From positions 744,001 through 808,000 of the forward strand of contig NZ_PQGA01000001.1 in assembly GCF_002917095.1 (NCBI RefSeq): a stretch of DNA of 64,000 nt. The letters run 5' to 3'. The notes below the pieces were generated by a model. It ran no database searches, was not told where the DNA came from, and saw only the letters and a list, made by a program, of their open reading frames with translations. Positions 34,186-43,073 of this stretch are shown here, piece by piece (within the stretch, counting starts at the first letter, position 1; each line of letters opens with the position of its first letter). A program made the translations under genes and the position numbers. The stretch comes from Paraburkholderia eburnea (lineage in GTDB: Bacteria; Pseudomonadota; Gammaproteobacteria; Burkholderiales; Burkholderiaceae).

Positions 34186-35547
34186 TCACCCGCGCGTTTC
34201 GCTGTCCTGCCGCGCAACCAGCCCATAACGCCGGATCTTCTCGTACAGCGTGGCCTTCGCCATCTGCAGGCGCTCGGCGGCCTGGGCGACCGCGCCGTGC
34301 GTCTGCTGCAAGGCATCGGCGATCAGCGCGCGCTCGTACTGCTCGACGCGCTCCTTGAGCGGCAGCGCATCGTCCGCGCCAGCCTGCGAGGGCGGCGCGA
34401 CATCGTCGGGAATCCCCAATACATAACGGTCCGCCGCGTTGCGCAGCTCGCGCACATTGCCGGGCCAGTCGCGCTGCGCGAGGCGCATGCGGTCGCGCTC
34501 GGTCAAGAGCGGCGCAGGCCGCTGGTAGCGCACCGCCGCGTCCAGCAGAAAATGCTCGAACAGCGGCACGATATCCTCGCGACGCTCGCCGAGCGGCGGC
34601 AGTGCAATCGTCACCACGTTCAGCCGATACAGCAGGTCGCGCCGGAACGTGCCCGCCGCGACGTGTTCGTTCATGTCGCCCTTGGCCGCCGCGACCACGC
34701 GCAGATCGACCCGCACCGGCTGATTCGAGCCCAGCCGCTCCAGCACGCCGTCCTGCAGCACGCGCAGCAGCTTCACCTGAAGCGCGAGCGGCATGCTCTC
34801 GATCTCGTCGAGAAAGAGCGTGCCGCCCGCCGCATGTTCGAGCTTGCCGATCCGGCGTTTGGCCGCGCCCGTGAAGGCGCCCTGCTCGTAGCCGAACATC
34901 TCCGACTCGAACATCGGCTCGGGCAGCGCGCCGCAGTTCACCGCGACGAAGGGCTTGTCGCGGCGCGGCGACAGCTCGTGCAGACTGCGCGCGATCAGTT
35001 CCTTGCCCGCGCCCGTGTCGCCGTTGATGAGCACGGACGCGTCGGTCGGCGCGACGTTCGCGATCAGCCGGCGCACCTGCTCGATCGCCGGACTCTTGCC
35101 GATGATGCGCGGCGCGAGCGTGTTCTGCCCCGCCAGTTCGCGGCGCAGCGCGAGGTTTTCGAGTATCAGCGTGCGGCGCTCAAGCGCGCGGCGCACGGTC
35201 TCGATCAACCGCTCCGAAGCGAAGGGCTTTTCGATGAAGTCGTAGGCGCCGTCGCGCATCGCCTGCACGGCCATCGAGATATCGCCGTGACCGGTGACAA
35301 GGATCACGGGCACGTCGGGCGCGCGCTCGTGGCACTGCGCAAGCAGGTCCAGGCCGCTCATGCCCGGCAAGCGGATGTCGCTCACCACGATGCCCGGAAA
35401 GCCTGCATCGACCAGCGGCAGCGCGGCTTCGGCGTTCGCGTAGCCGGTGGCATCGAGGCCCGCGAGTTGCAGGCTCTGCACGCCGGCTCGGCGCACCAGT
35501 TCGTCGTCCTCGATATAAAGCACCCGGCCGGGCGTTGGACTGACCAT
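34186..35547 (-). CDS. dctD: C4-dicarboxylate response regulator DctD (sigma54 activator)
   Basis: 453 aa NtrC-family regulator. Receiver domain (about 6-122) with phosphoacceptor Asp57 in [15 protein letters not shown]+ domain with GDTGAGKE (176-183) and the sigma54-contacting GAFTGA loop (223-228); C-terminal Fis-type helix-turn-helix ([20 protein letters not shown]). Phosphorylated by DctB, it activates dctA from a sigma54 promoter, and one is visible at 39319-39334. It starts 58 bp after dctB ends on the same strand. Confidence 0.96.
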   Translation of the reverse strand: MVSPTPGRVLYIEDDELVRRAGVQSLQLAGLDATGYANAEAALPLVDAGFPGIVVSDIRLPGMSGLDLLAQCHERAPDVPVILVTGHGDISMAVQAMRDGAYDFIEKPFASERLIETVRRALERRTLILENLALRRELAGQNTLAPRIIGKSPAIEQVRRLIANVAPTDASVLINGDTGAGKELIARSLHELSPRRDKPFVAVNCGALPEPMFESEMFGYEQGAFTGAAKRRIGKLEHAAGGTLFLDEIESMPLALQVKLLRVLQDGVLERLGSNQPVRVDLRVVAAAKGDMNEHVAAGTFRRDLLYRLNVVTIALPPLGERREDIVPLFEHFLLDAAVRYQRPAPLLTERDRMRLAQRDWPGNVRELRNAADRYVLGIPDDVAPPSQAGADDALPLKERVEQYERALIADALQQTHGAVAQAAERLQMAKATLYEKIRRYGLVARQDSETRG

Positions 35548-35605
35548 GTTCGTTCCGTCTTCCTTGTTTCTTTGTGCCGATACGGCTTAAAACGCGGCGT
35601 CAAAG

Positions 35606-37585
35606 CTACGCGCGCGGCGCGTCCGCAGTGCCGGCGTTGTTGCCCGCGCGGTTTCCCGCGCGGTTTCCCGTCACATCGCCCGCCGCCGCATTCACGCGCG
35701 AGCGCCGCAGCGTCAGCACGAACACCGCGCCGTCAGCCGCATTGTGCGCCGTGAGCGCGCCGCCGCAGTCGCGCGCGATCGACGAGGAAATCGCGAGACC
35801 CAGCCCCAGGCCCTGCCCCATTTCCTTCGTCGTGAAAAACGGCTCGAAGAGGCGCGGCATGACATCGGCGGGAATCCCCGGTCCATTGTCGCGCACCGAT
35901 ATTTCCAGCGTCGCCGGCTGCGCCCGCACGTCGATGACGATGCATGGCGCAGGCAAGCCCGCCACCGCGTCGAGCGCATTGCCGATCAGATTGATGAGCA
36001 CCTGTTCGAGGCGCAGATCGTCACATTGCGCAATCAGTTCGGGATACTCACCATGCGGATCGAGCGCCGTGCTCGCGGCGTCGCCATCGGTGAGCGTGAG
36101 TTCGACGCGCACGCCTTCGAGCCGCTTGCCGAGCAGCGCGAGCGCATTGCGCACGGCGCGCGCCACCGGCGAGCGCTGTCCGCGCGGCTTCGCGCGCCCG
36201 ACGAACAGCTTGAGCTGATTGACGATCTTGCCCATGCGCTCCGTGAGCGAGCCGATCGCCTCCAGGTTCTCGTGCGCCGCGTCGTACTGGCCGCGCTCCA
36301 GAAACACGCGCGTGTTGTCCGAGAAGCTGCGCAGCGCCGCGAGCGGCTGATTCAGCTCGTGCGTGATGCCCGCCGCCATCTGCCCGAGCGCGGCCAGCTT
36401 GCTCGCCTGGATCAACTCGTCCTGGGTCGCGCGCAACTCCTGTTCGGTGCGGGTGCGCTCGGCGACTTCGCGTTGCAGGCGCTCGTTGGCCTGCGAGAGA
36501 TCGACGGTGCGCTCGGCCACGCGGTCGTTGAGCATCGCGTAGGCCTTTTGCAGCATCGCGCGGCTCTTCACCACTTCCCGCACACGCGCGCGGCGCATGC
36601 GCCAGTAGAACGCCAGCAGGCACAGCGACACATAGCCGAAGCCCGTCATGATGGTGGCGTTGCGCGCGGCGTCGAGCACCGGCGCGACCGGCGACATCGT
36701 CACCAGATGCCAGTCGGGTTCGCCCAGCGCGCGGCGCGTCTCCAGATAGCGCGGCGCGCGCAAGCCGCTGCCGATGCGCACGATATCGGCGTCGCCCTCC
36801 AGCACGCGCTCGACGCTCGCGGGCAGCGGCGCGATGTCCTGGCGCGCGTACTGGCGCGTCTGGTCGATCGACGCCACGACGTCGGTCGGCAGCGGCCTCA
36901 CCGTGCGGTACTTCCACGCGGGCACCGAAGAGAGAAAGATTACGCCGTGGTCGTCGGTGACGAGCAGCGGCTCGGAGGCGTCCGAGCCCGGAAACCATTC
37001 GAGATTGAGCTTCACCACCGCCACGCCGACGATCTGGCCGTTGCGCCGCACCGGCTGCGAGATGTAGTAGCCCGGATCGCGCGAGATCGTGCCGATGCCG
37101 AAGAAACGCCCGACATCGCCCTTCGCCGCTTCGATGAAGTACGGCCGGAAGCGGTATTCGACGCCCACGAAGCTGTCCGCGCCGCGCCAGTTGCTGGCCG
37201 CGATGCAAATGCCATCGGCGCGGATGATGTAGGTCGTCGTGGCGCGCGCGTGGCGGTTCACGTCTTCGAGATAGCGGTTGGCCGCGGCGACGCGTTCGGG
37301 ATTGGGATCGGCGAGCACGTCCTGCACGAGCGGATGCGCGCCCACCAGATAGGGCAGCGATTCGTAGCGCTCCAGCGTGCCCTTGAGCGCGGCGGTCGTG
37401 CGGTCGCCGCGCACGGCGGCGTTCAGGCGCAGCGCGTCGATGCCGGTCTGCCAGGCGAGCGACCACGCGAGCGCGCACACGAGTGCGAGCCCGATGGCGA
37501 GCGCAAACAGCAGGACGAGACGGCGCGTCACGGGCGAGGCTTCCGGATGATCGAGCGGGGATGGATGGGATTGTGGCACACGCAT
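35606..37585 (-). CDS. dctB: C4-dicarboxylate sensor histidine kinase DctB
   Basis: 659 aa. Two membrane segments (about 23-46 and 309-328) bracket a periplasmic double-PAS/dCache sensor domain with the ligand-site RFRPYFIEAAKG; a cytoplasmic coiled coil leads to the DHp domain with His409 (GITHELNQPLAALRSF) and an ATPase domain with DNGPGIP and GLGLGLAIS. It senses succinate, fumarate or malate. The C-terminus ends in a repeated GNRAGNRAGN tail encoded by a tandem 12-mer near 35641-35672. Confidence 0.95.
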   Translation of the reverse strand: MRVPQSHPSPLDHPEASPVTRRLVLLFALAIGLALVCALAWSLAWQTGIDALRLNAAVRGDRTTAALKGTLERYESLPYLVGAHPLVQDVLADPNPERVAAANRYLEDVNRHARATTTYIIRADGICIAASNWRGADSFVGVEYRFRPYFIEAAKGDVGRFFGIGTISRDPGYYISQPVRRNGQIVGVAVVKLNLEWFPGSDASEPLLVTDDHGVIFLSSVPAWKYRTVRPLPTDVVASIDQTRQYARQDIAPLPASVERVLEGDADIVRIGSGLRAPRYLETRRALGEPDWHLVTMSPVAPVLDAARNATIMTGFGYVSLCLLAFYWRMRRARVREVVKSRAMLQKAYAMLNDRVAERTVDLSQANERLQREVAERTRTEQELRATQDELIQASKLAALGQMAAGITHELNQPLAALRSFSDNTRVFLERGQYDAAHENLEAIGSLTERMGKIVNQLKLFVGRAKPRGQRSPVARAVRNALALLGKRLEGVRVELTLTDGDAASTALDPHGEYPELIAQCDDLRLEQVLINLIGNALDAVAGLPAPCIVIDVRAQPATLEISVRDNGPGIPADVMPRLFEPFFTTKEMGQGLGLGLAISSSIARDCGGALTAHNAADGAVFVLTLRRSRVNAAAGDVTGNRAGNRAGNNAGTADAPRA

Positions 37586-37820
37586 ACCGCGCGAGGCGGC
37601 CGATCGTGGAAGGCGGTGAACGCCGGAGAATGCGGGGGAGGAAACGGACGACGCATCGACAGCCCTGCATGGGACCAGAGTAAGGCGCTAAAGCGCCAAC
37701 TCTGGATCGACAGGGGTGAACAACGCGCCGCCCAGCGGCTCGCGCCGCTTACTGCAGGTACAACCGGTACAGCAACCTGGAAGCGGAGCGGCACACAGCG
37801 CGCCGCCCGCTCACGCGGAC
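37586..37820. other. dctA-dctB intergenic region (235 bp)
   Basis: No protein gene is supported. The region contains the inverted hairpin element copy 3 (37669-37716) and otherwise only GC-rich sequence. It lies after the dctA stop and before the dctB start, both on the minus strand. Confidence 0.7.
37669..37716 (+). repeat. Hairpin element, copy 3 (downstream of dctA, inverted)
   Basis: Plus-strand reading: ATGGGA, outer arm CCAGAGT (37675-37681), AA, inner stem GGCGC, loop TAAA, inner stem GCGCC (37684-37697), A, outer arm ACTCTGG (37699-37705), ATCG, ACAGGGG. CCCTG (37663-37667) can also pair with CAGGG (37711-37715). No plus-strand gene follows, so unlike the other copies it has no obvious gene to lead; the minus strand also folds and would sit in the dctA 3' region. 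Confidence 0.7.
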
Positions 37821-39155
37821 TTACACGCCCGCGCTTTCCTTCACCGCTTCGGACTCGCCCGCCAGCACGGCGCGCAGCTTGTTGCGATCGAGTTCCTTCT
37901 CCCATGCCGACACCACGACCGTCGCCACGCCGTTGCCGACGATGTTGGTCAGCGCGCGGCACTCGCTCATGAAACGGTCGATACCGAGAATCAGCACCAT
38001 GCCCGACAGCGGGATCGTCGGCACCACGGCCAGCGTCGCCGCCAGCGTGATGAAGCCCGCGCCGGTCACGCCGCTGGCGCCCTTCGAGGTCAGCATCGTG
38101 ACCGCGAGCAGCGTGAGCTGCTGCGTCCACGTGAGGTCGGTGTTGGTCGCCTGGGCGATGAACAGCACCGCCATCGTCATGTAGATGTTGGTGCCGTCGA
38201 GGTTGAACGAATAACCGGTCGGCACCACGAGGCCCACCACCGAGCGCGAGCAGCCCAGGCGTTCGAGCTTCTGCATCAGTTGCGGCAGCGCCGATTCCGA
38301 CGAACTCGTGCCCAGCACGATCAGCAGCTCTTCCTTGATGTAGGAAACGAAGCGGATGATCGAGAAGCCGACGAAGCGCGCGATCACGCCCAGCACGACC
38401 AGCACGAACACGATCGAGGTCAGATAGAACGTGCCGATCAGCTTGAGCATCGGCAGGAGCGAGCCCACGCCGTACTTGCCGATGGTGAAGGCCATCGCGC
38501 CGAACGCGCCGATCGGCGCCAGCTTCGTGACGATCTTGACGACGCCGAACAGCACGCCCGAAAGCCCGTCGATCAGATCGGTCACCACGCGGCCGCGCTC
38601 GCCCAGTTGCGCGAGCACCGCGCCGAACAGCATCGCGACGAGCAGGATCTGAAGGATCTCACCCTGCGCGAACGCCGAGAAGATCGTGTCCGGAATGATG
38701 TGCATCAGGAAGTCGACCGAACTCTGGCCGTGCGCCTTTTCGGCGTAGCTCGCCACGGCCTTGGCGTCGAGCGTGCGCACGTCGACGTTGAAGCCCGCGC
38801 CCGGCTTGAGCACGTGCGTGGCGATCAGGCCGAGCAGCAGCGCGAAGGTCGAGACGATCTCGAAGTAGAGCAGCGCCTTGCCGCCCACGCGGCCTACCTT
38901 CTTCATGTCCTCCATGCCGGCGATGCCGGTCACGACGGTACAGAAGATGATCGGCCCGATCACCATCTTGATGAGCTTGATGAAAGCGTCGCCTAGCGGC
39001 TTCATGTCGATGCCGATGGCCGGCCAGTAATGGCCAAGAACCACGCCGACGACGATCGCCACGATCACCTGGAAGTAGAGGACTTTGTGGAGAGGTTTCT
39101 TCACTTTGGGTGCCTGCAATGAGTTAAGCCGATGGCCGCGCTTTTCGAGCGCCAT
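37821..39155 (-). CDS. dctA: C4-dicarboxylate/proton symporter DctA
   Basis: 444 aa of the DAACS (glutamate/dicarboxylate symporter) family with about eight helices and two re-entrant loops. Diagnostic segments are [20 protein letters not shown], the serine-rich [12 protein letters not shown] hairpin and [22 protein letters not shown]. It imports succinate, fumarate and malate. The ATG at 39155 lacks a ribosome site; GTG at 39104 (giving [12 protein letters not shown]) with a weak AGG upstream is a likely alternative. A strong ribosome site further upstream serves a 9-codon leader ORF instead. Confidence 0.95.
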   Translation of the reverse strand: MALEKRGHRLNSLQAPKVKKPLHKVLYFQVIVAIVVGVVLGHYWPAIGIDMKPLGDAFIKLIKMVIGPIIFCTVVTGIAGMEDMKKVGRVGGKALLYFEIVSTFALLLGLIATHVLKPGAGFNVDVRTLDAKAVASYAEKAHGQSSVDFLMHIIPDTIFSAFAQGEILQILLVAMLFGAVLAQLGERGRVVTDLIDGLSGVLFGVVKIVTKLAPIGAFGAMAFTIGKYGVGSLLPMLKLIGTFYLTSIVFVLVVLGVIARFVGFSIIRFVSYIKEELLIVLGTSSSESALPQLMQKLERLGCSRSVVGLVVPTGYSFNLDGTNIYMTMAVLFIAQATNTDLTWTQQLTLLAVTMLTSKGASGVTGAGFITLAATLAVVPTIPLSGMVLILGIDRFMSECRALTNIVGNGVATVVVSAWEKELDRNKLRAVLAGESEAVKESAGV

Positions 39156-39181
39156 GCCGCGACAGATCGAAACGGGGGGAA

Positions 39182-39211
39182 TCAGCGAAACCGGCAGAGG
39201 TAATCGGACAT
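39182..39211 (-). CDS. Possible 9-codon leader peptide before dctA
   Basis: ATG at 39211 reads MSDYLCRFR and a stop. It is preceded by AGGAGA 6 bases upstream, the best ribosome site in the dctA leader, which directly follows hairpin copy 4. It is out of frame with dctA and ends 26 bp before the dctA ATG. Function, if any, would be translational coupling or attenuation. It may also be chance. Confidence 0.4.
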   Translation of the reverse strand: MSDYLCRFR

Positions 39212-39225
39212 CGGCTGTCTCCTGT

Positions 39226-39268
39226 GGACCAGAATTGCCGCTTTAGCGGCTTACTCCGGTCCCATACA
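39226..39268 (-). repeat. Hairpin leader element, copy 4 (dctA leader)
   Basis: Minus-strand reading: ATGG, outer arm GGACCGGAGT (39253-39262), AA, inner stem GCCGC, loop TAAA, inner stem GCGGC (39237-39250), A, outer arm ATTCTGGTCC (39226-39235), then AC and AGGAGA. The outer stem pairs over all 10 positions with two G-U pairs. The inner stem differs from copy 3 by a compensated C-G/G-C swap. Confidence 0.8.
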
Positions 39269-39318
39269 TCGCTGCTGTTTTTTATGTCGCGGCCGGGGGT
39301 TGGCCGCGCGCTCTTATT

Positions 39319-39334
39319 TGCAAGGTTGATGCCA
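39319..39334 (-). promoter_or_regulatory. Sigma54 promoter of dctA
   Basis: Minus-strand TGGCATCAACCTTGCA has the -24 TGGCA and -12 TTGCA elements with exact spacing. Transcription would start near 39307, so the mRNA carries hairpin copy 4 and the leader ORF. It fits control by DctD, encoded 3.8 kb away. Confidence 0.85.
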
Positions 39335-39352
39335 GCGGCGCAAAGCCCCGTC

Positions 39353-39410
39353 AGCCTTGATTTACAAGGCTTTTGGGCGAGCCATGCCAAGGCCCAATCT
39401 GGATTTCCAG
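39353..39410. promoter_or_regulatory. Candidate DctD activator sites upstream of dctA
   Basis: Two palindromes with a shared core: AGCCTTG-ATTTA-CAAGGCT (39353-39371, perfect) and CTGGA-TT-TCCAG (39399-39410). Their centres are about 55 and 97 bp upstream of the predicted start, a normal place for sigma54 activator sites. Confidence 0.55.
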
Positions 39411-39468
39411 AAATGCGGATTGAATGCGTCCGGGAATCCGGAAGGACAGACCCAAAAGCGGACGCAAA

Positions 39469-39491
39469 AAAGCCCGCGCGAGGCGGGCTTT
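39469..39491 (-). terminator. lipA intrinsic terminator
   Basis: AAAGCCCGC (39469-39477) with GCGGGCTTT (39483-39491); on the minus strand a run of six T follows. It lies 28 bp after the lipA stop. Confidence 0.92.
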
Positions 39492-39519
39492 CTCAGGAGA
39501 CGAACGAGACGCAGCGGGG

Positions 39520-40524
39520 TTACACCACGCCCGCGCCGTGCGCCTGCAGATCGGCGTGATAGCTCGAACGCACCATCGCGCCAACGGCCGCGTGCGTGAA
39601 GCCCATCTTGTACGCCTCTTCCTCGTACATCTTGAAGGTATCGGGATGCACGTACGAGCGCACCGGCAGGTGGTGTTCCGAAGGCTGGAGATACTGGCCG
39701 ATCGTCAGCATGTCGACGTCGTGCGCGCGCAGGTCGCGCATCACCTGGAGGATTTCTTCCTCGGTTTCGCCCAGACCCACCATCAGGCCCGACTTGGTCG
39801 CGACTTCGGGATGCAGCGCCTTGAAGTCCTTGAGCAGTTTGAGCGAGTGCGCGTAATCCGAACCCGGGCGCGCTTCCTTGTAGAGGCGCGGCACCGTTTC
39901 GAGGTTGTGGTTCATCACGTCCGGCGGCGCGGCGTTGAGGATGCCGATCGCGCGGTCCAGACGGCCGCGGAAGTCCGGCGTGAGGATTTCGATGCGGGTT
40001 TCCGGCGAATGCTCGCGCACCTGGCGGATGCATTCGACGAAGTGGCCGGCGCCGCCGTCACGCAGGTCGTCGCGGTCCACGCTCGTGATCACGACGTACT
40101 TGAGCTTCAGCGCGCCGATGGTGCGCGCGAGGTTGCCCGGTTCTTCCGGATCGAGCGGATCGGGACGGCCGTGGCCCACGTCGCAGAACGGGCAGCGGCG
40201 CGTGCACTTGTCGCCCATGATCATGAACGTCGCCGTGCCCTTGCCGAAGCATTCGCCGATGTTCGGGCAGCTCGCTTCCTCGCACACCGTATGCAGGTTG
40301 TGCTCGCGCAGAATGTTCTTGATCTCGTAGAAACGCGAGTTGCCCGTGGCCGCCTTCACGCGGATCCAGTCGGGCTTCTTGAGCTTCTCGATGGGAATGA
40401 TCTTGATGGGAATGCGCGCGGTCTTGGCCTGCGCTTTCTGCTTCGCGGTGGCGTCGTAGGGAACGGCGTCGGCACCGGGATTCGCTGCGGAATTCGTTGC
40501 GGGGTTGGCAATCACGTCAGTCAT
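39520..40524 (-). CDS. lipA: Lipoyl synthase
   Basis: 334 aa radical SAM enzyme from [12 protein letters not shown]; the frame extends further upstream but without conservation. Both iron-sulfur clusters are visible: the auxiliary [12 protein letters not shown] and the radical [11 protein letters not shown] motif, followed by [12 protein letters not shown]. LipA inserts two sulfurs into octanoyl groups on E2 and H proteins. It follows lipB by 61 bp on the same strand. Confidence 0.97.
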   Translation of the reverse strand: MTDVIANPATNSAANPGADAVPYDATAKQKAQAKTARIPIKIIPIEKLKKPDWIRVKAATGNSRFYEIKNILREHNLHTVCEEASCPNIGECFGKGTATFMIMGDKCTRRCPFCDVGHGRPDPLDPEEPGNLARTIGALKLKYVVITSVDRDDLRDGGAGHFVECIRQVREHSPETRIEILTPDFRGRLDRAIGILNAAPPDVMNHNLETVPRLYKEARPGSDYAHSLKLLKDFKALHPEVATKSGLMVGLGETEEEILQVMRDLRAHDVDMLTIGQYLQPSEHHLPVRSYVHPDTFKMYEEEAYKMGFTHAAVGAMVRSSYHADLQAHGAGVV

Positions 40525-40585
40525 GCTTTCGATCCAGTCAGGCCGCCGGGGAACGCCAGCCTGCGGTTGTGGCGGTTGCCCGCCT

Positions 40586-41455
40586 TCAGACCGCGCGAGC
40601 GGCCGGGTCCACGGCGGCCGCTTCGGCCGCGGGGTCTGCGACAGCCGCTTCGGCTGCCTGAAGAGTTTCTGCTTGCGGCGTTGATCGCGCCGTTGCTTGC
40701 GCCGCTGCCTGCACCGTCTCGCTGTCCTTCGCGGCAAGCGCGGCGGCATGAGCAGCCAAGTTCGCTTCGAGCCGCGCCGCGAGCGTTTGCGCCGCTTCGC
40801 GCCACGTCGCGCGTGCGCCGAGCGTCGCCATATCGACAGTTTCAAGGCCCGCATAGCCGCAAGGATTGATCGCGAGGAACGGGCTCAGATCCATCGACAC
40901 GTTCAGGCTCACGCCGTGGTAACTGCAGCCGTTGCGGATCTTCAGGCCGAGCGCCGCGACCTTGGCGCCACGGTGGGCCGCGCTCTCGCCAGGCGCGTCA
41001 TCTGGCACGTAAATGCCGGGCGCGCCGTCCTTGCGCTCACCGGCGAGATTATACGCCGCCAGTGTTTCGATCACGGCCTGCTCGATGAGCGTGACAAGCT
41101 CGCGCACCATCAGCTTCCGGCGGCGCAGATCGAGCAACAGATAGGCCACCACCTGCCCCGGCCCGTGATACGTGATCTGGCCGCCACGGTCGATCTGCAC
41201 GAGCGGGATGCCGCTGTTGGCGATCAGCAGATGCTCGGGCTTGCCGGCCTGGCCGAGCGTGAAAACGCCCGGATGCTCGACCAGCCAGATTTCGTCGGGC
41301 GTGTTCGCGTCGCGTTGCGCGGTGAACGCGCGCATGGCGTCGAAACTGATCGGGTAAGGCTCGGTGCCGCGCCAGCGCAGGACGATCGGTTCTGCGATCG
41401 GCGCAGTGACGGGGTCGGAGTGATTAAGCGGGGATGAAACCGGTGTGGCGCACAT
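40586..41455 (-). CDS. lipB: Octanoyltransferase LipB with Ala-rich C-terminal tail
   Basis: 289 aa. The catalytic core (about residues 20-230) has [37 protein letters not shown], the lysine in [12 protein letters not shown] and the nucleophile cysteine in [13 protein letters not shown]. It transfers octanoate from ACP to lipoyl domains. Typical LipB ends after about 215-230 residues; here about 55 extra residues of Ala/Glu/Thr/Pro follow. lipA lies 61 bp downstream. Confidence 0.95.
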   Translation of the reverse strand: MCATPVSSPLNHSDPVTAPIAEPIVLRWRGTEPYPISFDAMRAFTAQRDANTPDEIWLVEHPGVFTLGQAGKPEHLLIANSGIPLVQIDRGGQITYHGPGQVVAYLLLDLRRRKLMVRELVTLIEQAVIETLAAYNLAGERKDGAPGIYVPDDAPGESAAHRGAKVAALGLKIRNGCSYHGVSLNVSMDLSPFLAINPCGYAGLETVDMATLGARATWREAAQTLAARLEANLAAHAAALAAKDSETVQAAAQATARSTPQAETLQAAEAAVADPAAEAAAVDPAARAV

Positions 41456-41597
41456 GATTTCCGGAGTTTACCCAATTCGGGACAAGCGCGCCGAGGGGTC
41501 TGCGACCCAAAGTATCTTGCGCATGTCGCGAAAAGCGAAACGGGCGCTCCGTCCGGTGAGCGCCCGCCCTTGTGCCAGGCGATGCTTGTACGCAAGG

Positions 41598-41924
41598 TCA
41601 GACCGTACGCCAGCCGTCGCCCGCATGAAACCCGACACGCGCAGCCTGCCGCGCGGCCCAGTCGAGCGCGCGCTCGCCGATGCGCGAAGGCGTCGCGAAC
41701 GCCACCCAGGCCGCCGTGCCCTGCTCCGCGCCGATCCACAGACGCTCGCCGCGCCGCAGACGCAGCGTATGGCCCGGCTCCAGCCAGTAGTCGGCGGTAT
41801 CGTCGCTGCGCGTGACCCATACCGCGCCGCAGCGCACCGTCAGCCGGGTGCTGCGCGACACGCGCACCGATGCGACTTGATTTGCCTCGACTTCGAACGT
41901 GATATCTGAAGAAATTTCTCTCAT
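41598..41924 (-). CDS. DUF2917 protein
   Basis: 108 aa from MREISSDITFEVEANQVAS. The central beta-rich region (RLTVRCGAVWVTRSDDTADYWLEPGHTLRLRRGERLWIG) is the DUF2917 pattern, resembling a small cupin-like fold. Function is unknown. It is divergent from a LysR regulator with 99 bp between the starts, an arrangement that suggests the regulator controls it. Confidence 0.8.
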   Translation of the reverse strand: MREISSDITFEVEANQVASVRVSRSTRLTVRCGAVWVTRSDDTADYWLEPGHTLRLRRGERLWIGAEQGTAAWVAFATPSRIGERALDWAARQAARVGFHAGDGWRTV

Positions 41925-41939
41925 TTCAGCCTCCGAATG

Positions 41940-41965
41940 CCCTGCTCCGATGGCTACAATCGTAG
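41940..41965. promoter_or_regulatory. Candidate operator in the DUF2917-lysR divergent promoter
   Basis: CTACAATCGTAG (41952-41963) is an imperfect dyad with arms CTAC/GTAG inside the 99-bp divergent region. It overlaps a TACAAT -10-like box and has the T-N11-A shape common for LysR regulators. Confidence 0.4.
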
Positions 41966-42023
41966 ACAACACAAGGGATCGGACAAAACGATCATTTTTC
42001 ACGGCTATGTGAGAAAAAGTACG

Positions 42024-43001
42024 ATGGACCTGCGCACACTTCCAGCGCTGAACGCCCTCAAGGCCTTCGAAGCCGCCGCTCGCCACGAGAGCTTTTCGCG
42101 TGCCGCCGACGAGCTTTTCGTCACCCACGGCGCGGTGAGCCACCAGATTCGCGCGCTCGAAGCCGAACTCGGCGTGGCGCTGTTCGCGCGCGACGGCAAG
42201 CGCGTGCGCCTGACCGACACGGGCCGCCGCTACGCGGGCCAGGTGCGCGACGCGCTCGGCCAGCTTGCGCACGCCACCCAGGAAATCCGCGCGGGCGACC
42301 GCGACCGGCGCCTGGTCGTGTCGATGCTCTCGTCGTTCGCGGCGCGCTGGGTGACGCCGCGCATCGGCCGTTTCATCGAAGCCCATCCGCAGTGGGACGT
42401 CGAACTGCAGTCCACCAATTCGCTCACCGATTTCGCGCGCGACGACGTGGACGTGGCGATCCGCTTCGGCTACGGCCACTATCCGGGCCTCCACGCCGAA
42501 CTGCTGCTCGACGAAATCTTCTTCCCGGCCTGCTCGCCCGATTTCCGCGACGGCAAGCTGCCTGCGGACCCGCGTGAAATGACCAGGCTGCCGCTCTTGC
42601 GCTCCGACGACGAACTCTGGCGGCCGTGGTTTGACGCCGCTGGGCTGCAGGACATGCCCGAGCCCAAGCGCGGCGTGCTCTACCAGGATTCGTCGAACCT
42701 GCTGCAGGCCGCGATGGACGGCCAGGGCATCGCGCTCGTGCGCCGCTCGCTCGCGATGCACGAGATCACGCGCGGGCGCCTCGTGCGCCTGTTCAAGGAC
42801 ATCGACGGGCCAAGCCCGTGGCGCTACTACTTCATCAGCACGCCGCAGCGCCTGCAGACCGAGCGCGTGCAGACGTTCCGCGCATGGGTGTTCGACGAAG
42901 TGGCGCGTTTCAGGCGCCTCTACGAGGACGCCTGCGAAGCCGGGCCGCTGATGACGGCCGCCGCAGCAGCCCTGCGCGCGAGCGAAGGCGATACGGTCTA
43001 G
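42024..43001 (+). CDS. LysR-family regulator, GcvA-like
   Basis: 325 aa starting MDLRTLPALNALKAFEAAARHESFSRAADELFVTHGAVSHQIR, the winged helix-turn-helix typical of GcvA/AmpR-type LysR proteins. The ligand-binding domain (about 92-300) follows. In-frame codons upstream to 41937 would run into the divergent promoter and are not used. The target is probably the adjacent DUF2917 gene; wider targets cannot be judged. Confidence 0.92.
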   Translation: MDLRTLPALNALKAFEAAARHESFSRAADELFVTHGAVSHQIRALEAELGVALFARDGKRVRLTDTGRRYAGQVRDALGQLAHATQEIRAGDRDRRLVVSMLSSFAARWVTPRIGRFIEAHPQWDVELQSTNSLTDFARDDVDVAIRFGYGHYPGLHAELLLDEIFFPACSPDFRDGKLPADPREMTRLPLLRSDDELWRPWFDAAGLQDMPEPKRGVLYQDSSNLLQAAMDGQGIALVRRSLAMHEITRGRLVRLFKDIDGPSPWRYYFISTPQRLQTERVQTFRAWVFDEVARFRRLYEDACEAGPLMTAAAAALRASEGDTV

Positions 43002-43017
43002 ATACCGCCGCGCAAAC

Positions 43018-43046
43018 AAAAGGGCTGCCCGGAAGCAACCCTTTTT
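43018..43046. terminator. Terminator between lysR and the DUF493 gene
   Basis: AAAAGGGCTGC and GCAACCCTTTTT pair with one internal mismatch around a 6-base loop, ending in five T. The genes are convergent. Confidence 0.85.
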
Positions 43047-43073
43047 GCACGACTCGACGCCTCGCGCCGGTCT

